NCBI GenBank assembly: GCA_037968755.1
Contig: JBBKWB010000045.1
Coordinates: 62,001-126,000, forward strand
Origin: Woeseia sp037968755
Lineage (GTDB): Bacteria > Pseudomonadota > Gammaproteobacteria > Steroidobacterales > Woeseiaceae
Direction of reading: 5' to 3'
Length of the DNA stretch: 64,000 nt
The position numbers and the translations under genes were made by a program. This document shows positions 7,196-16,389 of the stretch, piece after piece. The first letter of the stretch is position 1. Every line of letters begins with the position of its first letter. Below the pieces are notes generated by a model, which worked only from the letters and a program-made list of their open reading frames with translations, had not been told where the DNA came from and ran no database searches.

Positions 7196-9214
7196 GTGCT
7201 GTTTGATGAGGCACTGGCGTCGCTGCGCGCTGCCGACCCCGATTCGGCAGCCAAAATTTGTGCCGGCGGCCTGCAGCAATTTCCTGATGATGCCAACCTC
7301 ATTTGCCTGGCGGCGCGCGCGAACCTGGCGCTGCGGCAGTTCACGTTGGCGGAGCAGCTCGTTGAGCGCGCATTGCGAGCGCATCCGGAATTCGCCACGG
7401 CCCACGACGTCTGCGGTGACCTGATGCTGGCGCAGGGCCGTGCTGCAATTGCAGTCAAAGCTTACGAGCAGTCGCTGCGCCTTGATCCTGCGCGGCCGGC
7501 AACACTCGCAAAGATTGATAAGGCGCGGGAGGTTGCGGCCACACAGGAGCCGGCGAGCCAATCGACAGAGCAGGGGGCGCCGCGCCAACGACGACGGCAA
7601 ATGGCATTCGCAGAGGAAATCCGTAAAGGCGAAGAACTGGCTGGCGACGGTGATCTGCAGGCGGCCGAAGATATTTATCGCGGCGTGCTGAAGAAAGACC
7701 CTGATCATGTTGAAGCGGCGCGTCTGCTTGCCGGTATCGCCGTGGAACATGAAAGGCTGAATGATGCGGAAGTTTTTCTGCGTCGCGTTGTCAGCCTGGC
7801 GCCAGACTACGCCCGTGCCTGGGTCGATCTGGCCAATGTGCAGCGCGACCTGGACAAGTTTGTCGAAGCGGCGGAAAGCGCCGATAAAGTTATTGAGCTG
7901 TCGCCGGAAAAACCCGAATCATGGATGCTGCTCGCCAGTGTCGTTGGGCTGGCTGGTAAGCACGACAAAGCAATCGAGCTTTATCGCAAAGTCATCGACA
8001 TGGCGCCGGACAAGGCGGGTGCGATGTCCAGCATGGCGCATCACCTGAAGACGATGGGAAAGCAGGATGAAGCGATAGCCCAGTACCGGGCTGCCATTGT
8101 TGCGCGCCCGGATCACAGCGAGGCGTACTGGAGCCTTGCAAACCTCAAGACATTCCGCTTCGAAGAATCCGAGGTGGCGGCAATGCAGGCCCTGCTTGCG
8201 AGTGATGAACTGGCGGACGCTGCCAGGGCGCAGGTTAACAATGCCTTGGGATTCGAGTACGAGGCGCGCACGGACTACGCAACAGCCTTCGCGCACTTTG
8301 AGCAGTGCAATATCGTTCGCCGACGACTCGAAGTTTACGATCCGGTAGACACCGAAAGTACCCATGATCGGGTTATCGAACTGTTTGACGAAGATTTCCT
8401 GGCGCAGGCCGTCGGCACGAACGTATCGCCCAGGCCGATTTTCGTTGTCGGCTTGCCAAGATCGGGCTCAACTCTCATCGAACAGATTCTTGCGAGTCAC
8501 AGCCAGGTTGAGGGCACGCATGAGCTGAGCGAGTTGTCGAAAGCCGTGCAACAGCTGCGGCGGCGCGCGCCACGACATCAGCGCTACCCGGAGTTTTTGC
8601 GCAGTATGAAGCCCGCTGGCTGGGAACGCATCGGACGGGAATACCTGGAAACTACCGCCAAGTACCGCGCAGGTGCCCCGGTCTTTATCGACAAGAATCC
8701 GAATAACTTCGTATTCGCGGGGTTGATAAAGCTCGCCTTGCCCGGTGCCAGGATCATCAACGCCCGTCGACACCCTCTCGACAGCTGCCTCGGCAGTTTT
8801 AAACAGCTGTTTGCCAGTGGTCAGCCGTTCAGCTACGACCTGACCGAGTTGGGTGAGTACTACCTGCAGTACCAGCGACTGATGGATCACTGGCACTCGA
8901 ACGCACCGGGCTTCGTACTCGACGTCCACTACGAAAACGTCGTCAACGATCTTGAGACTGAAGTGCGGCGCATGCTGGATTACTGCGAACTGCCATTCGA
9001 GGAGTCTTGCCTGCGTTTTCATGAAACCAGGCGGCCGGTCAAAACGGCTAGTTCGGAACAGGTGCGGCAACCCATTTATGCCAGCTCACTGGACCTCTGG
9101 CGCAGATACGAGCCACAACTTGAAACGCTGGTTCATATTCTGGAACCCTTGTTGAAGGACATGCCGGAAGAGAGGCGGCCCACGGCATTGCGTTCGCCAG
9201 CTGCGCCGGATTAA
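7196..9214 (+). CDS. TPR-repeat sulfotransferase (second paralog)
   Basis: 672 residues from a GTG at 7196. N-terminal TPR repeats (about residues 1-400) are followed by a sulfotransferase domain with VGLPRSGSTLIEQIL near residue 420 and INARRHPLDSCLGSFKQLF near 525, the two PAPS-binding motifs. The GTG has no ribosome-binding site. In frame 24 nt upstream, an ATT at 7172 follows GGAGGG with ideal spacing and would add ISELDQQR, so the true start may be that rare ATT. The gene diverges from the MetF-like/sulfotransferase pair and is followed after about 250 bp by a TonB-dependent receptor in the same direction. It probably acts on a peptide or small acceptor; the substrate is unknown. Confidence 0.88.
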   Translation: MLFDEALASLRAADPDSAAKICAGGLQQFPDDANLICLAARANLALRQFTLAEQLVERALRAHPEFATAHDVCGDLMLAQGRAAIAVKAYEQSLRLDPARPATLAKIDKAREVAATQEPASQSTEQGAPRQRRRQMAFAEEIRKGEELAGDGDLQAAEDIYRGVLKKDPDHVEAARLLAGIAVEHERLNDAEVFLRRVVSLAPDYARAWVDLANVQRDLDKFVEAAESADKVIELSPEKPESWMLLASVVGLAGKHDKAIELYRKVIDMAPDKAGAMSSMAHHLKTMGKQDEAIAQYRAAIVARPDHSEAYWSLANLKTFRFEESEVAAMQALLASDELADAARAQVNNALGFEYEARTDYATAFAHFEQCNIVRRRLEVYDPVDTESTHDRVIELFDEDFLAQAVGTNVSPRPIFVVGLPRSGSTLIEQILASHSQVEGTHELSELSKAVQQLRRRAPRHQRYPEFLRSMKPAGWERIGREYLETTAKYRAGAPVFIDKNPNNFVFAGLIKLALPGARIINARRHPLDSCLGSFKQLFASGQPFSYDLTELGEYYLQYQRLMDHWHSNAPGFVLDVHYENVVNDLETEVRRMLDYCELPFEESCLRFHETRRPVKTASSEQVRQPIYASSLDLWRRYEPQLETLVHILEPLLKDMPEERRPTALRSPAAPD

Positions 9215-9461
9215 GGTAAATCGATAAGGCTCTGATTATTAAGTTAATTTCGGTTTTTTCTCCGGAAACCACAAGAAAGTGAATGCCGGGGCTCAGAATA
9301 TCGTTGGCAGAAAATTCCGTTGCTATCGGGCAACAAGTTGGTGCAATTCGCCTAGCTACTATTGCGGCCCTTGTAGTTTTTTCGCCGCTGCAATAGATTC
9401 AGAGGTGTAAAAAAATCAGCATAGCGTGGGCCTTAATCGGTCGATTGTCGGGGGACAGCTC

Positions 9462-12065
9462 ATGAAAGAATCATCCGCACTGACCATTACACCGGTGGCC
9501 GCAGCAGTCGCTGCAGCAATTGCACCCGGTCAGTTTGCACTTGCGCAGGAAGCGGCAACCGCCAAGCGTGGCACGCTTGAAGAAATCGTCGTAACAGCGC
9601 GGAAACGAACGGAGTCGGCGCAAGACATTCCGATTGCCATCCAGGCGTTGTCGCAGGACACGCTGGCGGCAATGGGCGCAAAAGCGATGGAGGATTACGC
9701 GCGATTTATTCCATCGGTCAACGTCGTCACCTACAGCAACAGCTCAAGCATTATCGTGTTTCGCGGCGCGATCACAGGTGCCGGTTACATCGCGCAGTCA
9801 ACGTCGTCGGTCTATCTCGACGAAATTTCGATTACTACGACCGGTGCGCAGCCGAGTGTGCGCATGGTCGACATTGAGCGTGTCGAAGCGCTGTCCGGAC
9901 CACAGGGTACGCTGTACGGTTCCGACGCCCAGGCGGGCACAATGCGCATAGTCACCAACAAGCCGGACTCGACCGCATTTTCAACGGTCTTCGACGGTGA
10001 GGTGCGCGGCGGCGGCGACAGCGATCTCAGTTATCGCGGTTCCTTGGTATTCAATGTCCCGCTCGTCGAAGACAAGCTCGCGCTGCGTCTCGTTGGCTAC
10101 AACGATCAGGACGGCGGCTACATCGACAATGTGTTTGGGCATACTCCCGATGAATCGGCGGTTCAGGGTCCCGGCTTCTATCCGGCCGGATTCGGAACGC
10201 TGGATAACTCAACGGTCGTCAAGGATCGCTGGAACGATTCAGAAACCACCGGTGCGCGGGCATCGTTGCGTTGGGACATCAATGACCAGTGGGCGACCAC
10301 GTTCTCCATTGCCACCCAGGACACGGATTCCGGTGCGGACAACTACTACGACCCGTACGCAGGTGATCTCAAGACCGTTCGCTTCGTCGACGAGTGGACA
10401 ACCGATAAATTCAATCTCTACTCGTTCACCCTCGAAGGGGATCTTGGTTTTGCGCAGCTCGTGTCAGCGACCTCATACTATGAACGCAAACACAGCTACC
10501 AGGTCGACTCGACCACCTACGCGCATTACTGGACAGCGTCTTACTGCCAAGACTCGGCTTACACCGCGGCCGACTATCCGTACTACTGGACGAACCCGGA
10601 CACGGGTTACATCGTCTGGTGGCCGGTGTACTGCCACGGCTCGACGGTTGATGGCGATTTCTTCAACGCCTCGAAGCTGAACGCGCAGCAAGACAAGTTC
10701 ACCCAGGAAATTCGCCTGTCCCACCAGGGCGAATCGTTCGACTGGATTGTAGGCCTGTACTACGAGGAAAGCCTGGATGCCTGGCAATCGTCGTTCGCCG
10801 GGGCAACGAACCCTGCGGGCGATAACGTATACCAGCAGTCCATGTCGCTGAATTTCTGGGAATGGTATTTCTCGAATTACTACGGCACAGCGGTCACTTA
10901 TCCGGATGCAACGTCACACTGGCAATCTGACAGCCGTACGGACTGGGAACAGAAAGCAATCTTTGGCGAGACAACCTGGCATATCAATGACCAGCTCGAC
11001 CTGACGGTTGGCGGTCGATATTTTGATCGCAGCAACACCAATCGTTACTACGTGAACCACCCGGGTGGCTTCAATAATGCCGGCGAGCCAGCAATCACCG
11101 ATCCTGAATTGCGTGCCGCGCGGCTTGCTACTGGCCAGGTGCCGGGACGCACGGGCCGCGACAAGCAGTTCATCCCGAAAGTTAGCATTAGCTATGCATT
11201 CGAGGACGATCGCCTTATGTACGGTCTGTACACGCGAGGCAAGCGTCCAGGCGGTATCAACCGGACCCGCGGTCAACCTTTCTTCCCGAGCAACTACGAA
11301 TCCGACCTGATGGACAATTACGAAGTTGGCTACAAGTCGCTGTTCGGTGATGGCGCCGGCCGCTTCAATGCTACTGCGTACCACATGGTCTGGTCTGACT
11401 ACCAACTGGAGCTGGTCGATCCATCCAGTGCGATTTGTGACGATCCCGGGACCGACGAGATTCCCAACGTCTGCGGTCAGCCCTGGCAACGGGTTGTCGC
11501 AAACGCGGGTAAAGCGCACATCACCGGTGCCAACATCGAACTGGATTATGCATTGAGTTCGAATTGGACGCTGGGTATGAACGCCGAGGTTATGCAGGCG
11601 GAGACCGACACCGAGCACGACCTGAACGGCGATGGCATCAACAACCTTGTCGCCGGTCTGCGTCTGCCCGTCGTACCTGAGTTCAAGGCAGCAGCCTGGG
11701 CCGAGTACCACTGGCCGGTGAACTGGAATGGTCAGAAGGACGCGTTCATCCGCACCCAATGGTCTTACACCGGGGATACCCTCAATATTCTCGAGCCATT
11801 GTCGCCGGGTAATGATCCCAATCCGCAGTTCAAGAATGACGCCTACGCAATCGGCGATATTCGCGCCGGCCTTACGGGCGAGGACTGGGAAGTATCCGTC
11901 TTCATCAACAACGTCACCGACGAACGCGCGCAGTACACCCACGCAGACGGCCTGTTTGACTGGGGTGCATCGAGTGTTGCTGACGGCAGGGAACGCCTGT
12001 CGACTATCTACACTAACCGCCCGCGTGAGTTTGGTATTCGCTACATGAAGCGCTGGGGCGACTAA
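9462..12065 (+). CDS. TonB-dependent outer-membrane receptor
   Basis: An outer-membrane active-transport channel powered by TonB-ExbB-ExbD. From the ATG at 9462 (preceded by GGGGGAC) it has 867 residues. A signal peptide ends near ALAQEAA; a TonB box follows as EEIVVTARKR, then a plug domain with QDIPIAIQALS and VEALSGPQGTLYGSDAQAGTMRIVT, and a long aromatic-rich beta-barrel ending REFGIRYMKRWGD. A GTG at 9426 is in frame but would bury the signal peptide. The sequence resembles the large Caulobacter/Sphingomonas/marine-gamma type rather than a classical siderophore receptor, so the ligand is open. Neighbours are a TPR-sulfotransferase and a secreted amidohydrolase, suggesting uptake of a small organic compound. 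A strong terminator follows. Confidence 0.92.
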   Translation: MKESSALTITPVAAAVAAAIAPGQFALAQEAATAKRGTLEEIVVTARKRTESAQDIPIAIQALSQDTLAAMGAKAMEDYARFIPSVNVVTYSNSSSIIVFRGAITGAGYIAQSTSSVYLDEISITTTGAQPSVRMVDIERVEALSGPQGTLYGSDAQAGTMRIVTNKPDSTAFSTVFDGEVRGGGDSDLSYRGSLVFNVPLVEDKLALRLVGYNDQDGGYIDNVFGHTPDESAVQGPGFYPAGFGTLDNSTVVKDRWNDSETTGARASLRWDINDQWATTFSIATQDTDSGADNYYDPYAGDLKTVRFVDEWTTDKFNLYSFTLEGDLGFAQLVSATSYYERKHSYQVDSTTYAHYWTASYCQDSAYTAADYPYYWTNPDTGYIVWWPVYCHGSTVDGDFFNASKLNAQQDKFTQEIRLSHQGESFDWIVGLYYEESLDAWQSSFAGATNPAGDNVYQQSMSLNFWEWYFSNYYGTAVTYPDATSHWQSDSRTDWEQKAIFGETTWHINDQLDLTVGGRYFDRSNTNRYYVNHPGGFNNAGEPAITDPELRAARLATGQVPGRTGRDKQFIPKVSISYAFEDDRLMYGLYTRGKRPGGINRTRGQPFFPSNYESDLMDNYEVGYKSLFGDGAGRFNATAYHMVWSDYQLELVDPSSAICDDPGTDEIPNVCGQPWQRVVANAGKAHITGANIELDYALSSNWTLGMNAEVMQAETDTEHDLNGDGINNLVAGLRLPVVPEFKAAAWAEYHWPVNWNGQKDAFIRTQWSYTGDTLNILEPLSPGNDPNPQFKNDAYAIGDIRAGLTGEDWEVSVFINNVTDERAQYTHADGLFDWGASSVADGRERLSTIYTNRPREFGIRYMKRWGD

Positions 12066-12084
12066 ACGCTGCAAAAGAAGCAGG

Positions 12085-12114
12085 AAAAAAGCCGGGCCAG
12101 TCCCGGCTTTTTTT
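12085..12114 (+). terminator. Intrinsic terminator after the TonB-dependent receptor
   Basis: An A-rich run, the perfect 6-bp stem gccggg/cccggc around the loop ccagt, then seven T residues, starting 20 bp after the receptor stop. The A-run can extend the stem with the T-run, so it may also work in the opposite direction. Confidence 0.85.
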
Positions 12115-12122
12115 CGCCCACC

Positions 12123-12242
12123 AAAACCAGGGACAGTTACCGGTTTTTTTCCAAACGAGGCACTAAATTAGGGACAGTTACCGATTTTTCTAAATCGGTA
12201 ACTGTCCCTAATTTCGGTAAATCGGTAACTGTCCCTGGTTTA
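12123..12242. repeat. Nested REP-like inverted repeats (four copies of a gggacagttacc unit)
   Basis: Four copies of the unit gggacagttaccg occur in 120 bp: two direct (about 12123-12147 and 12166-12189) and two inverted (about 12190-12214 and 12216-12242). The inner pair matches over aaattagggacagttaccg plus ATTT. The outer pair matches over aaaccagggacagttaccg. Each outer copy therefore pairs with its own outer partner, giving one long nested cruciform. This looks like a REP/BIME-type palindrome mobilised by a Y1 (RAYT) transposase, but no such transposase gene is in the window. The rest of the gap to 12468 shows nothing else I can name. Confidence 0.7.
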
Positions 12243-12468
12243 TTTGCAAGGTCAGGCTTTGAGGCCGATTATGGTGTTTCAAAATTCCTTTGCAGCCCTG
12301 TATGCGCTTCCTGTTGCGGCTGCTGGCCTCATGATCTGAAATTCAACTTGCTCCGGTGGCCGGGTCTGGCATGCTTTGTACGGCCGCGCTTGACCAGTGC
12401 CTGACGCATTACAAGAAACAGGGCGACGCAGTGTGCCCATTCATATTCTTCCGACTACCGGGTGACGC

Positions 12469-14184
12469 ATGACGAAAGTTTCCAGTTTGTTTCGAACGAC
12501 GCTGTTGATCTCATTGTTCAGTTTGCTGGCCGCCTGTGGGGCGGAAAAGGCAGCACCCGGGGTGGACGCGGTGTACAACAATGGCCGCATTTACACTGTC
12601 GATGGCAAGCGCAGCTGGGCAGAAGCGATCGCTGTTGATAACAGCGCAATCGTCTTCGTCGGTTCGAATGACGGTGCCGCGGCACACGTTGGCAGCAAGA
12701 CTACGGTTGTTGATCTGCACGGGCGGTTGATGTTGCCGGGATTGCAGGACAGCCACGTGCACCCGATAGGCGGCGGCATCGAGGCGTCGGCATGCGACCT
12801 TAACGGTTTGCCCGGAATCGCTGAATACCGCACCAGGATTGGCGAATACGCATCCTCAAACCCGGACGTACCCTGGATACTGGGTGGCGGCTGGGCAATG
12901 TCTGTATTCGGTCCCGGTGGCTCACCGAATCGCGACGTGCTCGATGAACTGGTCCCGGACCGACCCGTATTCCTGACCTCGCAGGACGGTCATACCGGCT
13001 GGGCGAACAGCGCTGCGTTGCAAGTGGCCGGCATTGATAAAGACACGCCGGATCCGGTCGACGGACGCATTGACCGCGATCCCGAAACCGGCGAAGCCAG
13101 TGGCAGTCTGCAGGAAGGCGCCATGAAGCTCATCACCCGGCACATTCCTGCCACTACGGATGAAGATCGCATTGCTGGCTTACGCTACGCGATGAACATG
13201 CTGAACGAGTACGGCATCACCGCGATCCAGGATGCTAATGTTAATGAAGATTCGCTACGTGCCTACAAGACGTTGCAGGACCGCGGCGAACTCAGCCTGC
13301 ACGTTGTCGGTTCGATCTGGTGGGATCGAGATCGCGACATGGGTCAGTTGCCGGAAATTATCGCGTTACGTGATAAGTACACGGGTGGGCTCATTGATGC
13401 GGCAACAGTAAAGATCATGCAAGACGGCGTTATGGAGAACTACACCGCTGCGATGCTGGAGCCGTATCTTGTGCCAAGTGGCACCCGCGGCATTCCGATG
13501 GTCGAACCGGGCCTGTTGAAGAGCGTTGTGTCCCGCCTCGACAAGGAAGGCTTCCAGGTACATTTCCATGCGATTGGTGATGCCGCCGTTCGCCAGTGTC
13601 TCGATGCAGTAGAAGAAGCCGAAATCGAGAACGGCGCGCTGGGTCACCGGCATCACATCTCGCATCTGCAAATGATCGACCCGCAGGATATTCCCCGCTT
13701 CAAGCAGTTGGATGTGGTCGCCAACTTCCAACCGCTGTGGGCCTACGCCGATGATTACGTCACCGAGCTGACAATCCCGTTCATTGGTGAAGCGCGTGCG
13801 CGCTGGATGTACCCGATCAAAAGCGTGCAGGACGCGGGCGGACGCATTGCGTTTGGCAGTGACTGGTCCGTATCCACAGCAAACCCTTATCACCAGATCG
13901 AAACGGCCATCACTCGCAAGAGCTCCGTGAATGACGAGATGGACAGTTTCATTCCAGAGGAGCGCATCGATCTCGTAACGGCCATCGACGCTTTCACAAT
14001 CAATGCCGCGTTTGTAAATCGGGACGAGGATAAGACGGGCTCGCTGGAAGTGGGCAAGTCGGCCGACTTTGTTGTACTCGACCAAAACCTGTTCGAGATC
14101 GAGGCGAAAGATATCTCCGAAACAAAATCACTGCTAACCGTCTTTCAGGGACGAACAGTGTTCGGTGACGCCACTGCATTGTGA
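12469..14184 (+). CDS. Secreted or lipid-anchored amidohydrolase (YtcJ/Amidohydro_3 type)
   Basis: A 571-residue metal-dependent hydrolase. The N-terminus is a lipoprotein signal with lipobox LLAAC near residue 23, so it is probably periplasmic and membrane-anchored. Metal-site motifs of the amidohydrolase superfamily are present: PGLQDSHVHPIGGG, VHFHAIGDAAVR, LGHRHHISH and IAFGSDWSVS. The C-terminal VGKSADFVVLDQ strand is typical of the YtcJ-like subfamily, which includes N-substituted formamide deformylase. The substrate cannot be deduced. It stands alone downstream of the receptor terminator and the REP-like cluster, and may process what that receptor imports. The preceding 220 bp shows no clear promoter. 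Confidence 0.87.
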   Translation: MTKVSSLFRTTLLISLFSLLAACGAEKAAPGVDAVYNNGRIYTVDGKRSWAEAIAVDNSAIVFVGSNDGAAAHVGSKTTVVDLHGRLMLPGLQDSHVHPIGGGIEASACDLNGLPGIAEYRTRIGEYASSNPDVPWILGGGWAMSVFGPGGSPNRDVLDELVPDRPVFLTSQDGHTGWANSAALQVAGIDKDTPDPVDGRIDRDPETGEASGSLQEGAMKLITRHIPATTDEDRIAGLRYAMNMLNEYGITAIQDANVNEDSLRAYKTLQDRGELSLHVVGSIWWDRDRDMGQLPEIIALRDKYTGGLIDAATVKIMQDGVMENYTAAMLEPYLVPSGTRGIPMVEPGLLKSVVSRLDKEGFQVHFHAIGDAAVRQCLDAVEEAEIENGALGHRHHISHLQMIDPQDIPRFKQLDVVANFQPLWAYADDYVTELTIPFIGEARARWMYPIKSVQDAGGRIAFGSDWSVSTANPYHQIETAITRKSSVNDEMDSFIPEERIDLVTAIDAFTINAAFVNRDEDKTGSLEVGKSADFVVLDQNLFEIEAKDISETKSLLTVFQGRTVFGDATAL

Positions 14185-14695
14185 TGGGCAGCCAGCTCGG
14201 CTCCCGAACCGGGGCGGCGACCACAATCTGACATAGCCGGAACAAGTGGACGGTATTGATTCGTACGCGTGCTTGGCAGTCAGCGCCAAAGTGACGATTA
14301 TCACTGCACGGCGATGTAGGAAGGCCTATTCGCCAGTTTCTACTCCGGTGTGAATGTCGCGGCAGCACCGCAACTGTTGTGCGGCCCCGAACGCGGCAAC
14401 ATGATCGCGCTGATCATCTTTAGTTCGGAGCCGAAGTACATCTGCACAAGTCTTCGGCCTGATTCCGGTCCTGCATGGCGATCGTCGCCGAAAATTCAGC
14501 CATCTCACCGCTGACTTGCGGCTGGCAGGCGTACGCATAGACGGCGCTGATCCTTAATCCGTAAAGTATCTATTGCATTGAAAGTTTAAAACATTCAGTA
14601 TGTACTGAATGTTTAATGTGGATGTGTGATTGATTGTTAGCTACGCACGACTCCATAGCTTTTCAACTCACTGAAATAAAAGAGAAAACTTAGAT
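14185..14695. other. Non-coding gap before the efflux operon
   Basis: About 510 bp. No frame here has convincing codon use or a recognisable protein, although short frames are open. The AT-rich last 120 bp carry the 26-bp palindrome listed separately and presumably the efflux operon promoter. No RNA gene is recognised. Confidence 0.5.
14589..14614. promoter_or_regulatory. 26-bp perfect palindrome, probable operator of the efflux operon
   Basis: The arms aaacattcagta (14589-14600) and tactgaatgttt (14603-14614) are exact reverse complements around a central TG. It lies 82 bp before the start of a GbsR/MarR-type regulator that heads an RND operon, in an AT-rich stretch. MarR-type regulators usually autoregulate by binding such palindromes, so this is the obvious candidate site. 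Binding itself is inference. Confidence 0.7.
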
Positions 14696-15154
14696 ATGCC
14701 AACGGACCAAACAGCGGCCAATGCCAAAGCTCGCTTCGTCGAGCGTATGGGCCAGATCATGCAGGATTCCGGATTGACCCGAATTGCCGGGCAAATCTGG
14801 GCGTCAATCGTAATCGCCGAGGACCCGATCAGTGCCTCAGAGCTGGTCGACGAATTGCGCATCAGCAAAGGCAGCCTCAGTACGAACGTTCGCCTTCTGG
14901 AAATGCTGAACATCATCGAGCGTCGCTCGATGCCCGGCGAGCGCCAGGATTTTTTCTCTATTCGAGAGAACCCTTACGCGGCGCTCATCGAAACCCAGGT
15001 AAAGCGGACTGAGCAATCGGCAGCGGCCGTCGCTGAGGCGCGAGTCGGTATAGAAGGTGAGCGAGCCCAGAAAAATCTCGCAGACCTTGAACATTTTTAC
15101 ACGCTTTACCACAAGTCATCGATTGACCTGTTGAAAGTCATGGAATCCTACTGA
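14696..15154 (+). CDS. GbsR/MarR-type transcriptional regulator
   Basis: A 152-residue DNA-binding protein. A winged helix-turn-helix lies near residues 25-85 (IAGQIWASIVIAEDPISASE, then ISKGSLSTNVRLLEMLNIIE, then a basic wing). A C-terminal helical part (about 95-150) would dimerise. The N-terminus, with GLTRIAGQIWA, is the hallmark of the GbsR subfamily rather than classical MarR. It is the first gene of an RND efflux operon, ends 2 nt before the adaptor gene, and sits behind a 26-bp palindrome, so local repression relieved by a toxic ligand is likely. The ligand is unknown. Confidence 0.85.
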   Translation: MPTDQTAANAKARFVERMGQIMQDSGLTRIAGQIWASIVIAEDPISASELVDELRISKGSLSTNVRLLEMLNIIERRSMPGERQDFFSIRENPYAALIETQVKRTEQSAAAVAEARVGIEGERAQKNLADLEHFYTLYHKSSIDLLKVMESY

Positions 15155-15156
15155 AA

Positions 15157-16389
15157 ATGAATCAAGTGCAGAACTGTAGTACCGGAACGTTCAAACAGAG
15201 TCATCCGGTCAATCACCCTAATCACGTTTTCGCTGCAAGCCTGGCAATCCGGCCCGGCAGGCAAATCGCGTCACGCTACATTTCGCTCGCAGCCGGCGTC
15301 CTGTTCCTGACGGGTTGCGGCGAAGAGGCTACACCGCCGCAGATGCCGGTACCCCAGGTTACCGTCGTAGTCGCCCAGCCTGGACCTGCGGCAAACATCG
15401 TCGAGTTTCCCGGGCGCGTACAAGCAGTACGCAGTGCGGAAGTTCGTGCGCGAGTCACCGGTATCGTAGAACGCCGTGTTTACGCAGAGGGTGTAGACGT
15501 AAAAGAGGGGGAAGAACTATTCCATATCGATCCGCGGGAGTTGCGAGCGAACTTGAACGCGGTAAAAGCGACCCTCGCTCGCGCGGAAGTAACCGTGGCC
15601 AATGCGCAGCAGGACGTTACGCGCTTCAAAAGCCTGGTCGCCGATCAGGCGATCAGTGAGCAGGAATACGACGCCGCTATTGCCCGCCTGCGTACCGCTG
15701 AGGCGGACGTGGCCCAGGTGAAAGCACAGCGCGAAAGTGCCGAGTTAAGTCTCAGTTTCGCAACCGTAACAGCGCCTATAGCTGGCCGCGCCGGCCGCGC
15801 ACAGGTCACCGAGGGTGCGCTCGTGAGCGCCAGCGCGGCAACCCTGATGACCACTATCGAGCAACTCAATCCTGTGTACGTGAATTTTTCGCAGTCCAGT
15901 TCAGACTTGCTGCAGACACGACGCGAGATTACTCAGGGCACGCTGGAAGTGCCGGAGCTGCAAAGAATAAACGTAAGTTTACTGCTCGAAGATGGTAGCC
16001 AGTACGAAATGCAAGGCCATATGGATTTCCTCAACCTGTCAATTGATCCGGCTACAGGTACTGTCGCACTCCGCGCGGAATTTCCGAATCCGGACCAGGT
16101 GCTGGTGCCGGGTCAGTTTGTTCGTGCCCAGATCAATGCAGGTGTCCGTCCCGATGCACTGCTGATCCCGCAGCGCGCCGTACAGTTGTCCCCACAAGGT
16201 GCCAGCGTGATGTTGGTCAACGCCGACAACGTCGTTGAGGCCCGGCCCGTTACAGTAGGCAGCCTGTATGAAGGCGCCTGGCGGGTGACAGCGGGTCTGC
16301 AAGGCGGCGAAAAAATAATTGTCGATGGCCTGCAAAAAGTGCAGACGGGGCAGGCTGTTGCCATAGCCGATAGCGGACCAGCGCAATGA
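15157..16389 (+). CDS. RND efflux periplasmic adaptor (membrane fusion protein)
   Basis: 410-residue AcrA/MexA-type adaptor linking the inner-membrane pump to the outer-membrane channel. Residues 1-50 form an unusually long, polar leader, followed by the hydrophobic stretch YISLAAGVLFLTGC with lipobox LTGC, so the mature protein is a lipoprotein. Then come the barrel-sandwich strand VVEFPGRVQAVRSAEVRARV-like region (written here in part), alpha-hairpin coils near 130-200, and the lipoyl half PIAGRAGRAQVTEG. No internal ATG offers a shorter start. It follows the regulator by 2 nt and overlaps the permease by 4 nt (ATGA). Confidence 0.93.
   Translation: MNQVQNCSTGTFKQSHPVNHPNHVFAASLAIRPGRQIASRYISLAAGVLFLTGCGEEATPPQMPVPQVTVVVAQPGPAANIVEFPGRVQAVRSAEVRARVTGIVERRVYAEGVDVKEGEELFHIDPRELRANLNAVKATLARAEVTVANAQQDVTRFKSLVADQAISEQEYDAAIARLRTAEADVAQVKAQRESAELSLSFATVTAPIAGRAGRAQVTEGALVSASAATLMTTIEQLNPVYVNFSQSSSDLLQTRREITQGTLEVPELQRINVSLLLEDGSQYEMQGHMDFLNLSIDPATGTVALRAEFPNPDQVLVPGQFVRAQINAGVRPDALLIPQRAVQLSPQGASVMLVNADNVVEARPVTVGSLYEGAWRVTAGLQGGEKIIVDGLQKVQTGQAVAIADSGPAQ

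Noticed and set aside
7168..7206. 12-codon leader peptide starting at ATG 7168
   Set aside because: The GGAGGG abuts this ATG with no spacing, so it serves the ATT at 7172 or nothing; the peptide has no attenuator features.
10914..12074. Long open frame on the strand opposite the TonB-dependent receptor
   Set aside because: It mirrors the real gene's codon bias, has no family features, and the plus-strand protein is unmistakable.
13366..14085. Open frame of about 240 codons opposite the amidohydrolase
   Set aside because: Shadow of a well-supported gene with no family features.
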